A stretch of DNA of 18,546 nt from UBA6115 sp964534515 (GTDB lineage Bacteria > Bacillota > Clostridia > Christensenellales > Aristaeellaceae). Positions 7,107-14,266 of this stretch are shown piece by piece (position 1 is the stretch's first letter; every line of letters starts with the position of its first letter). The position numbers were made by a program, and so were the translations under genes. The stretch covers positions 1 to 18,546 of the forward strand of contig CAZHPW010000043.1 of assembly GCA_964534515.1 (NCBI GenBank). The letters are read 5' to 3'. The notes below the pieces were generated by a model. The model ran no database searches and was not told the origin of the DNA. It saw only the letters and a program-made list of their open reading frames with translations.

Positions 7107-7520
7107 ATGGAAAACATTCTGGAAAAAGCACGTGAACTGGGCCAGCTGATTGCTGAGTCCGAGGAATTCAAGAACTTAAACCAGGAGGAGAACAAAGCCT
7201 CCTCCAACACCGAGCTGTCCGACCTCTTCGCCACCTATGCCGACCTGCGCGACCAGATCGCGGAGAAAGAGCTGGACGAGGAAGCGGACGAGGACGCCTT
7301 AAACGCCCTGGAAGATGAGGCGGACAAGATTCAGGAGCAGATTGCCAACCACGCCAGCATGGTGGAAGCCAATATCGCCAGGCTGAACTTCAACCGCCTG
7401 ATGGAGCGCGTCAACCGCGCGCTGCAGGCCAAACTGACGGGCGAGGATGAATTTGCCGAAGCCGGCTGCGGCAGCGAAGGCGGCTGCGCCGGTTGTTCCG
7501 GCTGCGGGGATGTGCGCTGA
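7107..7520 (+). CDS. YlbF-family protein with cysteine-rich C-terminal tail
   Basis: A 137-residue, mostly helical and very acidic protein of the YlbF/YmcA family (PF06133). MENILEKARELGQLIAESEE and a central coiled-coil-like stretch (about 50-90) fit the family. The last 17 residues contain four cysteines in Gly/Ser-rich sequence (Cys121, 127, 130 and 133), a plausible Fe-S site. In Bacillus subtilis, YlbF with YmcA and YaaT forms the Fe-S Y-complex that modulates RNase Y and mRNA maturation; whether this protein does the same is inference. The ATG at 7107 has a strong AAAGGAG 7 bases upstream. Only 11 bases separate it from miaB, so it is the last gene of that operon, with a terminator just after it. 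Confidence 0.82.
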   Translation: MENILEKARELGQLIAESEEFKNLNQEENKASSNTELSDLFATYADLRDQIAEKELDEEADEDALNALEDEADKIQEQIANHASMVEANIARLNFNRLMERVNRALQAKLTGEDEFAEAGCGSEGGCAGCSGCGDVR

Positions 7521-7555
7521 TTGAATCAGCCTTATTAAACCCTGACCTTTCATGT

Positions 7556-7587
7556 AAAAAGGCCGCAGCGAAAGCAGCGGCCTTTTT
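7556..7587 (+). terminator. intrinsic terminator after the YlbF-family gene
   Basis: AAAAAGGCCGC, then AGC-GAAA-GCA, then GCGGCCTTTTT. This makes a GC-rich stem (GGCCGC/GCGGCC, one A-A mismatch, then GC/GC) capped by a GAAA tetraloop, followed by five T. The A-tract before the stem pairs with the T-tract, so it could also work for minus-strand transcription, but no gene there needs it. Confidence 0.9.
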
Positions 7588-7629
7588 GCTACTAAAACCG
7601 CCCTTTGGGCAACAGGATGGGCCAGTTCA

Positions 7630-7638
7630 TGGTATAAT
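7630..7638 (+). promoter_or_regulatory. extended -10 promoter of the mutS operon
   Basis: TGGTATAAT, a perfect TATAAT with a TG extension, 28 bases before the GTG start of mutS. No good -35 is visible at 16 to 18 bases, which is usual for extended -10 promoters. A ribosome binding site AAGGAG (7652-7657) follows, 8 bases before the GTG. Confidence 0.7.
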
Positions 7639-7665
7639 CTTGTTATCAATCAAGGAGATTGCGAC

Positions 7666-10257
7666 GTGGCAGAACTGACCCCGATGATGCGCCAGTACCT
7701 GGAATTGAAGGAGGCCAACCCGGACACCCTCCTGTTTTTCCGCTTGGGCGATTTTTATGAGATGTTTTTTGAGGACGCCGTCACCGCCAGCCGTGAGCTG
7801 GAGTTGACCCTGACAGGCCGTGACTGCGGCCTTGAGGAGCGCGCGCCCATGTGCGGCGTGCCTTGGCACGCGGTGGACGCCTATATCGCCAGGCTCATCG
7901 CCAGGGGCTACAAGGTTGCCATCGCCGAGCAGACCGAGGACCCCGCCAAGACCAAAACCCTGGTCAAGCGCGACGTGGTCCGCATCATTACGCCCGGCAC
8001 CTATTCTGAGGACCTTGCCCACAAGCACCTGGAGAACCGCTTTGTGGCCGCGGCCTATTTTGCCGGCAAGAAAGCCGGGTTGGCCTTTTGTGATGTGTCA
8101 ACGGGTGAGCTCTTTGTCCGCGCCTTCCCGGAAGGGCCGGAAGCCCTGGGCGCGTTTTTGCAGTCCCAGCAGCCCAGTGAGGTCATCAGCAATGATGAGG
8201 AGCGCTTGAGGGAGCTGTTTTCAGGCTTCATCAGCACGGTGCGCAAGGAGGGCTTTGCTTTAAAGCGCGCGCAGAGCGCCATTTTTGAGCAATTTCAAAT
8301 CAAGAACACCGAGGCCATCGGCCTAAACCCCAAGGATGACCTGCTCATCTGCCCGGTAGGCGGCCTGCTGGCCTACATCAACGACACCCAGAAAATCAGT
8401 TTAAAGCACATCACCGGCGTGAGCGTGCTGCACAAGGACCAGTTCATGCCCCTGCCCAACAACACCAAGCGCAGCCTGGAACTGGTGGAAGGGCTGAAGG
8501 GCAAGTCCGGCAAGGGCACGCTGCTGTATGAACTGGACAAGACCAAAACGGCCATGGGCGCAAGGCTGCTGCGCTCCTGGGTGGAAAAGCCGCTGATTGA
8601 CGAAGCGCAGATTGAAGCGCGGCTTAATTGCGTGGAGGCCCTCTACCAGAACCCCCTGACTCTGGAAGAGGTCGGCCAATTGTTAAACGAGGTCTATGAC
8701 CTGGAGCGCCTCTTATCCAAGCTCAGTTACCGCACCTTAAACCCCAGGGATTGCCTGGCGCTGCTGCGCTCCCTTCAAAAAGCGCCCGAAGCCCAGGACA
8801 TCTTAAAGGATTTGACCCAGGACGGCTTTGATGAAATCCGCAGGCTGCTAAGCCCGCAGGCGGAACTAACCGACTTGCTGCTGCGCGCCATCTCGCCCGA
8901 CGCGCCGGTCTTGCTCTCAGACGGGGGCGCCATCAGGGAAGGCTACAGCCAGGACCTGGATGAGGCGCGCCTGGCGGCCAGGGACGGCCGCAAATGGATA
9001 TCCGACCTGGAATCAAGGGAGCGGGAAGAGACCGGGATTAAGAACCTGAAGGTGCAGTACAACCGCGTTTTCGGCTACTACATCGAGGTGACCAAATCCA
9101 ACTACGCCATGGTGCCGGAGCGCTACATCAGGCGGCAGACCCTGGCCAACGCCGAGCGTTACACGACCGAAGAACTGAATGATTTGGAGCGCCGCGCGCT
9201 GTCTGCCCAGGAGGAAACGGCACGGCTTGAAAACGAGCTGTACACCGCCGTATTGGAGCATCTGGATGAGCACATCACGGCGCTCAAGGACCTGGCGCTG
9301 GGCTACAAGAGCCTGGACGCGCTGCAGTCCTTAGCCCGCGTGGCGATGGAAAAGCGCTATGTCAGGCCCAAAATCAACCAAGAGGGCATCCTGGACATCC
9401 AGGAAGGCCGCCACCCCGTGGTGGAAAGCGCGCTGCCGGAAGGCGGCTTTGTGCCCAATGACACCCAGATGAACCGGGATGAGCGGGTGATGATAGTAAC
9501 CGGGCCGAACATGGCCGGCAAATCCACCTACATGCGCCAGACCGCGCTGATTGCCATTATGGCGCACCTGGGCTCCTTCGTGCCGGCGATGGAAGCGGAC
9601 ATCCCGTTATTGGACAATGTATTTACCCGCATCGGCGCGCAGGATGACCTGGCCAGCGGCCAATCCACCTTCATGGTGGAGATGACGGAGCTGTCCCAGA
9701 TTCTGCGCGGGGCGACCAAAAATTCCCTCGTGGTACTGGACGAGGTGGGCCGCGGCACGGGCACCTTGGACGGCTTGTCCATCGCCTGGGCGGCGGTTGA
9801 ATACCTGGCCAACCCGGAAAAATCCGGCGCGCTTACCCTGTTTGCAACGCACTACCATGAATTGTCCGGCATGGAGGGCTCCCTGCCCGGCGTGGTCAAC
9901 TTGAGCGTCTTGACGCGGGAGATGGGCGATGAGGTCATCTTCCTGCACAAAATCAAGCGCGGCGGGGCGGACAAGTCCTTTGGCGTGTATGTGGCCCGCA
10001 TGGCGGGCGTGCCACGGAGCGTGGTATCAAGAGCGCGTGAGATTTTAGCGCGGCTGGAAGCCAGCAACATCACCAATGACACCATCGGACAAAACATATT
10101 GGAGAAAAAGGCCAAAAAGAACGAGCAGATGCAATTGGGCGACTATGCCAGGGTGGAGTTCCTCCAGGAGCTGGCCAACCTGGACGTCCTGCAGATGAGC
10201 CCGATGGAGGCCTTGAATCATTTGTTCCTCTTGAAGGAAAAGGCAAGGAAACTGTAA
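7666..10257 (+). CDS. mutS: DNA mismatch repair protein MutS
   Basis: Recognises mismatches and small loops and recruits MutL; 863 residues, the usual length for bacterial MutS1. The mismatch-recognition Phe-x-Glu is Phe30-Tyr31-Glu32 in GDFYEMF. The connector, lever and clamp domains follow. The ATPase has its Walker A at residues 613-621 (GPNMAGKST), Walker B at Asp692-Glu693 (VVLDEVGRGTGTLDG), and FATHYHEL after it. Start is GTG with AAGGAG 8 bases upstream and an extended -10 promoter of its own. It heads an operon with mutL, 9 bases downstream. Nothing is odd in the motifs. Confidence 0.98.
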   Translation: MAELTPMMRQYLELKEANPDTLLFFRLGDFYEMFFEDAVTASRELELTLTGRDCGLEERAPMCGVPWHAVDAYIARLIARGYKVAIAEQTEDPAKTKTLVKRDVVRIITPGTYSEDLAHKHLENRFVAAAYFAGKKAGLAFCDVSTGELFVRAFPEGPEALGAFLQSQQPSEVISNDEERLRELFSGFISTVRKEGFALKRAQSAIFEQFQIKNTEAIGLNPKDDLLICPVGGLLAYINDTQKISLKHITGVSVLHKDQFMPLPNNTKRSLELVEGLKGKSGKGTLLYELDKTKTAMGARLLRSWVEKPLIDEAQIEARLNCVEALYQNPLTLEEVGQLLNEVYDLERLLSKLSYRTLNPRDCLALLRSLQKAPEAQDILKDLTQDGFDEIRRLLSPQAELTDLLLRAISPDAPVLLSDGGAIREGYSQDLDEARLAARDGRKWISDLESREREETGIKNLKVQYNRVFGYYIEVTKSNYAMVPERYIRRQTLANAERYTTEELNDLERRALSAQEETARLENELYTAVLEHLDEHITALKDLALGYKSLDALQSLARVAMEKRYVRPKINQEGILDIQEGRHPVVESALPEGGFVPNDTQMNRDERVMIVTGPNMAGKSTYMRQTALIAIMAHLGSFVPAMEADIPLLDNVFTRIGAQDDLASGQSTFMVEMTELSQILRGATKNSLVVLDEVGRGTGTLDGLSIAWAAVEYLANPEKSGALTLFATHYHELSGMEGSLPGVVNLSVLTREMGDEVIFLHKIKRGGADKSFGVYVARMAGVPRSVVSRAREILARLEASNITNDTIGQNILEKKAKKNEQMQLGDYARVEFLQELANLDVLQMSPMEALNHLFLLKEKARKL

Positions 10258-10266
10258 GGAGACAGA

Positions 10267-12108
10267 ATGACTGGAAAAATCCGTGTGCTGCCAAGCGACG
10301 TGGTGCAATTAATCGCCGCGGGCGAGGTGGTGGAGCGCCCCAGCAGCTGCATTAAGGAGCTGGTGGAAAACAGCCTGGACGCGGGCGCCAAGGCCGTGAG
10401 CGTCGCCATTGAAGGCGGCGGGCTTGACCTCATCCGGGTGACGGACAACGGCGGCGGCATCGCGCCCTCTGACCTGAACCTGGTCTTTTTGCCGCACGCG
10501 ACCAGCAAGCTGGGCCGGGCGGAGGACCTGCACCGCGTCGCCACCCTGGGCTTTCGGGGTGAAGCCTTGGCGTCCATCGCCAGGGTAAGCAAGGTGACCC
10601 TGCAAACCCGGCAAAAAGGCGAGGAGAGCGGCATGAAAGCCGTAAACGAAGGCGGCAAACTGGTGTCCATCACCGAGGCCGCCTGCGCCGAGGGCACGCA
10701 AATCACCGTCAGGGATCTGTTTTACAACGCGCCGGTGCGGCGGGACTTCATGAAAAAGCCGCAGCGGGAGACCGCCTTGTGCGCGGAACTGATGGAACAG
10801 TTGATTCTCTCCCGGCCGGACGTCGCCTTCCGCTTCAGCGCGGACGGTAAACTGCTCTACTCCTCCCCCGGGGATGGCAGCCTGCAAAACGCGCTGCTGG
10901 CCATCTACGGCCTGGCCACGATGAAGGCGCTGGTGCCGGTGGACGGCAACGCCCAGGGGCTTTTGGTCAAGGGCTTTTTGGGGATTGGCGAGCAGGCCCG
11001 CGCCAACCGCGGCCACCAGCACTTTTTCCTAAACGGCCGCGCGGTGCGCTCACCCCAGTTGTCAAGAGCGGTGGAGGAAGCCTGCCGCCACCGGGTGATG
11101 ATAGGCCGCTACCCCATCTTCGCCTTAAACCTCAGCATGCCCTATGAATTGGTGGATGTGAACGTGCACCCTAACAAGTGGGAAGTGCGCTTTTCAAACG
11201 AGCAGGCTGTCTTGTCAGCGCTGCAGGGCATCGTTTCAGACGCGCTGCAGACAGCGCCGCTGGAGAGCCCGCCGCCGCTGTTTGAAATTGAGGAAAAGCG
11301 GGATGAGGCCCAGGTTATCCGGCAGGAGCCCAACGACGCGCCCATTATCCGCCAGCAGACGGCGCCGCAAATCACGGAAGAGCCGCAGGTGAGCCGCGCC
11401 TTTGCCGCGAAAGACATCATCAGGGAACGCCCGGCCGAGGTACCGGAGCGGTTGATTATCACTAAGCAGGCCGTCATCCAGCCGGCCCCTGAGCAGGTTG
11501 AGCAAATCAGACATCAGGAGACCGACCACTTAGACCGCGGGATTACCGTGTTGGGCGTGGCCTTCCATACCTACATCATTGTCCAGCAGGGAGAGCGCAT
11601 CCTGCTCATTGACCAGCACGCCCTGCACGAGCGGCTGCTGTTTGACCGGCTGATGGCCTCCGCTGACACCACCCAGCCCTCCCAGACCCTGCTTTTGCCC
11701 CTGGTGCTGGAATTGGATTACCCCAACTACCAGGCCTACCTAGCCTACCGGGACGACCTGGCCCAGGCCGGGTTTGAGGCGGAGGACTTTGGCGACAGGG
11801 CGGTGCGCCTCATCAGCGTACCCATAGAATTGGGCGAGCCCATGGCTGAGCGCAGTTTTTTGGACGCCCTGGATGAACTCAAGGACAGGGGCGGTCTGAG
11901 CCGCAAGAGCCGCAGGGAGCGCATCATCATGGCCTCCTGCAAACATGCGGTCAAGGGCGGGGAGCGCCTGCCAGAGGACGCGCTGCAGCACCTGGTGGAT
12001 GAGATGCTGGACAAGGGCACCATTCCCACCTGCCCGCACGGGCGGCCCATCGCCCTGGAGTTGACCCGCAAAGAGCTGGAAAAGCGTTTCCGGCGCATTC
12101 AGGACTGA
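10267..12108 (+). CDS. mutL: DNA mismatch repair protein MutL (endonuclease type)
   Basis: Couples MutS to strand incision; 613 residues. The N-terminal GHKL ATPase shows ELVENSLDAGA, DNGGGI and GFRGEALASI. A poorly conserved linker (about 335-420) is rich in Glu, Pro and Gln. The C-terminal domain has the endonuclease metal-site motifs of MutL from organisms lacking MutH: DQHALHE starting at Asp449, ACKHAVKGG with Cys558, and CPHGRP with Cys589 and His591. A beta-clamp-binding motif, QTLLLP (473-478), is also present. One oddity: in DQHA(X)2E(X)4E the last Glu is replaced by Asp460. ATG follows AAGGAGA. The stop shares one base with the miaA start (TGATG). Confidence 0.97.
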   Translation: MTGKIRVLPSDVVQLIAAGEVVERPSSCIKELVENSLDAGAKAVSVAIEGGGLDLIRVTDNGGGIAPSDLNLVFLPHATSKLGRAEDLHRVATLGFRGEALASIARVSKVTLQTRQKGEESGMKAVNEGGKLVSITEAACAEGTQITVRDLFYNAPVRRDFMKKPQRETALCAELMEQLILSRPDVAFRFSADGKLLYSSPGDGSLQNALLAIYGLATMKALVPVDGNAQGLLVKGFLGIGEQARANRGHQHFFLNGRAVRSPQLSRAVEEACRHRVMIGRYPIFALNLSMPYELVDVNVHPNKWEVRFSNEQAVLSALQGIVSDALQTAPLESPPPLFEIEEKRDEAQVIRQEPNDAPIIRQQTAPQITEEPQVSRAFAAKDIIRERPAEVPERLIITKQAVIQPAPEQVEQIRHQETDHLDRGITVLGVAFHTYIIVQQGERILLIDQHALHERLLFDRLMASADTTQPSQTLLLPLVLELDYPNYQAYLAYRDDLAQAGFEAEDFGDRAVRLISVPIELGEPMAERSFLDALDELKDRGGLSRKSRRERIIMASCKHAVKGGERLPEDALQHLVDEMLDKGTIPTCPHGRPIALELTRKELEKRFRRIQD

Positions 12109-13031
12109 TGAGAAACCGCGTTTTGGTCTTGACCGGGCCGACGGCCTCCGGCAAATCCGCCTTATCCATTCCCTTGGCCGAAGCCTTAAACGGCGAGGTT
12201 GTCTGCATGGACTCCATGCAGGTGTACAAGGGCATGGACATCGGCACCGCCAAGCCGGACAAGGATGAACAGCAACAGGTGAAGCACCACCTGCTGGACA
12301 TCATTGAGCCCGGGGAGCCCTTCTCAGTGGCAGAGTATGCCAGACTGGCCGAAGACGCCATCAAAGACATTCATGCCCGGGGCAAATTGCCCATTTTCTG
12401 CGGCGGCACCGGCCTATACCTGCGCGCCATCTCAGGCGGCATGGACTTTGGGGGCACCCAGGCGGATGAAACCATCCGCGCGCGCTACCAGGCCCTGGCA
12501 CAGGAGCAAGGCAATGAAGCCGTGCACCGGGTTCTGATGGAAAAGGATAAAAAGAGCGCCGAAAGCCTGCACCCCAACAACCTGCGCCGGGTTATCCGCG
12601 CGCTGGAGGTGGTGGAAATAACCGGCCGGCCGCTCTCTGAGCAAACCAGGGTGGACAAGCCGCCCCTCCTCTATGATTTGACAGCCTATGCCCTGCTCTG
12701 GCCGCGGGAAACGCTGTATGAGCGCATCAATACCCGGGTGGACCGGATGATGGAAATGGGGCTGGTGGACGAGGTCAAAGCGCTGATGGACAAGGGCGTC
12801 CCACTTGACTCCCTGAGCATGCAGGGCCTGGGCTACAAGGAGCTGGTGCCCTGTCTGAACGGGCTAGCTGACCTTGAGGAAGCGCTTGAAACCCTCAAGC
12901 GGCGCACCCGCAATTACGCCAAGCGGCAGATGACCTGGTTTAAGGCCGAGAAGGCTGTCAAATGGCTAAACGGGCAGGACGGAACAGCCCGCAATGTGGA
13001 CACCATTATCAAGGAAATGAGCGAGAGATGA
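12108..13031 (+). CDS. miaA: tRNA dimethylallyltransferase MiaA
   Basis: Transfers a dimethylallyl group from DMAPP to N6 of A37 in tRNAs reading UNN codons, giving i6A, the substrate of MiaB; 307 residues, normal length. The P-loop-like GPTASGKS (10-17), MDSMQVYKGMDIGTAKP, HHLLDI and FCGGTGLYLRAI are all present. A C-terminal KRRTRNYAKRQMTWF segment is typical. The ATG shares its first base with the mutL stop, so translation is probably coupled. The stop overlaps the next gene by 4 bases (ATGA). In many Bacillota hfq follows miaA; here there is no room for it. Confidence 0.97.
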   Translation: MRNRVLVLTGPTASGKSALSIPLAEALNGEVVCMDSMQVYKGMDIGTAKPDKDEQQQVKHHLLDIIEPGEPFSVAEYARLAEDAIKDIHARGKLPIFCGGTGLYLRAISGGMDFGGTQADETIRARYQALAQEQGNEAVHRVLMEKDKKSAESLHPNNLRRVIRALEVVEITGRPLSEQTRVDKPPLLYDLTAYALLWPRETLYERINTRVDRMMEMGLVDEVKALMDKGVPLDSLSMQGLGYKELVPCLNGLADLEEALETLKRRTRNYAKRQMTWFKAEKAVKWLNGQDGTARNVDTIIKEMSER

Positions 13032-14266
13032 TTCAAATCAATGAGCTGATTCAACAGGCCGAAAACGACCTGAGGGATGTTTTTCTGGAATTTGACCGGG
13101 TGGAGCAGACGGGCACTGACCGGGTGCTGGACGCGTTTAAGAAAAACCGGGTGGCGGCCATGCATTTTGCGGCGTCCACCGGCTATGGCTATGACGATGT
13201 GGGCCGGGACACGCTGGAAAAAATCTGCGCCGATGTCTTCCGTGCCGAGCAAGCCATCTGCCGGCCCATGCTAGCCAGCGGCACGCACACCCTGGCCCTG
13301 GGCTTATTCGGCCTGCTATTGCCGGGGGATGAGCTGCTCCTAGCCAGCGGCGCGCCCTATGACACCCTGCACGGCGTGATTGGCTTTGACAATGAGCCCG
13401 GCTCATTGAAGGAGCTGGGCGTTGTCGCCAAGACCGTGGAATTGACCCCGCAGGGCGCGATTGATGTGCCCGCGGTCCTAAATTTGATGAGCGAAAAAAC
13501 CAAGGTGGTCTTTATCCAGCGCAGCCGCGGCTACGCTTTGCGGCCTTCGCTCTTTCCGGAGGACATGAAGGAACTCATTACAGCGGTCAAAGCGAAAAAG
13601 CCCGACGTCTTTGTGTTTGTGGACAACTGCTACGGCGCTTTTGTGACCGAGGATGAGCCCACCTTCTATGGCGCGGATGTGGTCGCGGGCAGCCTGATTA
13701 AGAACCTGGGAGGCGGCCTGGCACCCACCGGCGGCTACCTGGCGGGAAGTGCGCGCGCGATTTCCAGAATTGAAAACCGCCTGACCGCACCTGGCATCGG
13801 CCGGGAAGTGGGCAGCCTGGAGGCCTCCTACCGCCCCTTTTACCAGGGTCTGTTCATGGCGCCCCACACCGTGTGCCAGGCAAAGAAAACAGCCGCACTG
13901 GCCGCCAGGGTGGCGGAACTGCTGGGCATGAGCGCCCTGCCCGGCGCGTTTGAAAAGCGCAGCGACATCATCCAGGCGCTGGTGCTGGGCACGCCAGAAA
14001 AAGTCATCGCCTACTGCCGGGGCATCCAGAGCGCCTCACCGGTTGATTCCTTCGCGGCCCCAGAGCCCTGGGCGATGCCCGGGTATACCGACCAGGTCAT
14101 CATGGCAGCCGGCGCCTTTGTGCAGGGCGCGTCCATTGAGTTGAGCTGTGACGCGCCCATGCGTGAGCCCTTCGCCGTTTACCAGCAAGGCGCTTTGACC
14201 TATTCCTCAGGCAAAAGGGCGGTTAAGACCGCGTTTGAGCACCTTCTGGAGGCCAATGATGCCTAA
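13028..14266 (+). CDS. PLP-dependent 'methionine gamma-lyase family' protein (PF06838)
   Basis: A 412-residue fold-type I PLP enzyme of the PF06838 family, named after methionine gamma-lyase or 'aluminium resistance' and called YnbB in Bacillus subtilis, where it lies near hfq and miaA. The probable Schiff-base lysine is Lys225 in GSLIKNLGGG; upstream FVDNCYGAF provides the Asp that contacts the pyridine nitrogen. The glycine-rich ASGTHTLALGLFGLL and SGAPYDTLHGVIG segments should hold the cofactor phosphate. True substrate and role are not established. I chose ATG 13028, which overlaps the miaA stop (ATGA); the frame stays open upstream inside miaA, but an upstream start there would give an unrelated N-terminus. 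Its Shine-Dalgarno is weak, which fits translational coupling. Confidence 0.88.
   Translation: MIQINELIQQAENDLRDVFLEFDRVEQTGTDRVLDAFKKNRVAAMHFAASTGYGYDDVGRDTLEKICADVFRAEQAICRPMLASGTHTLALGLFGLLLPGDELLLASGAPYDTLHGVIGFDNEPGSLKELGVVAKTVELTPQGAIDVPAVLNLMSEKTKVVFIQRSRGYALRPSLFPEDMKELITAVKAKKPDVFVFVDNCYGAFVTEDEPTFYGADVVAGSLIKNLGGGLAPTGGYLAGSARAISRIENRLTAPGIGREVGSLEASYRPFYQGLFMAPHTVCQAKKTAALAARVAELLGMSALPGAFEKRSDIIQALVLGTPEKVIAYCRGIQSASPVDSFAAPEPWAMPGYTDQVIMAAGAFVQGASIELSCDAPMREPFAVYQQGALTYSSGKRAVKTAFEHLLEANDA
14248..14252 (+). promoter_or_regulatory. ribosome binding site that decides the addA start
   Basis: GGAGG lies 6 bases before the ATG at 14259 and only 3 bases before the ATG at 14256, so 14259 is preferred. 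It sits within the last codons of the PF06838 gene, so the genes overlap by 8 bases. Confidence 0.65.

Noticed and set aside
12962..13027. A longer N-terminus for the PF06838 protein starting inside miaA
   Set aside because: The extra 22 residues would overlap miaA by 70 bases and do not fit the family's start; the ATGA overlap at 13028 is the better choice.
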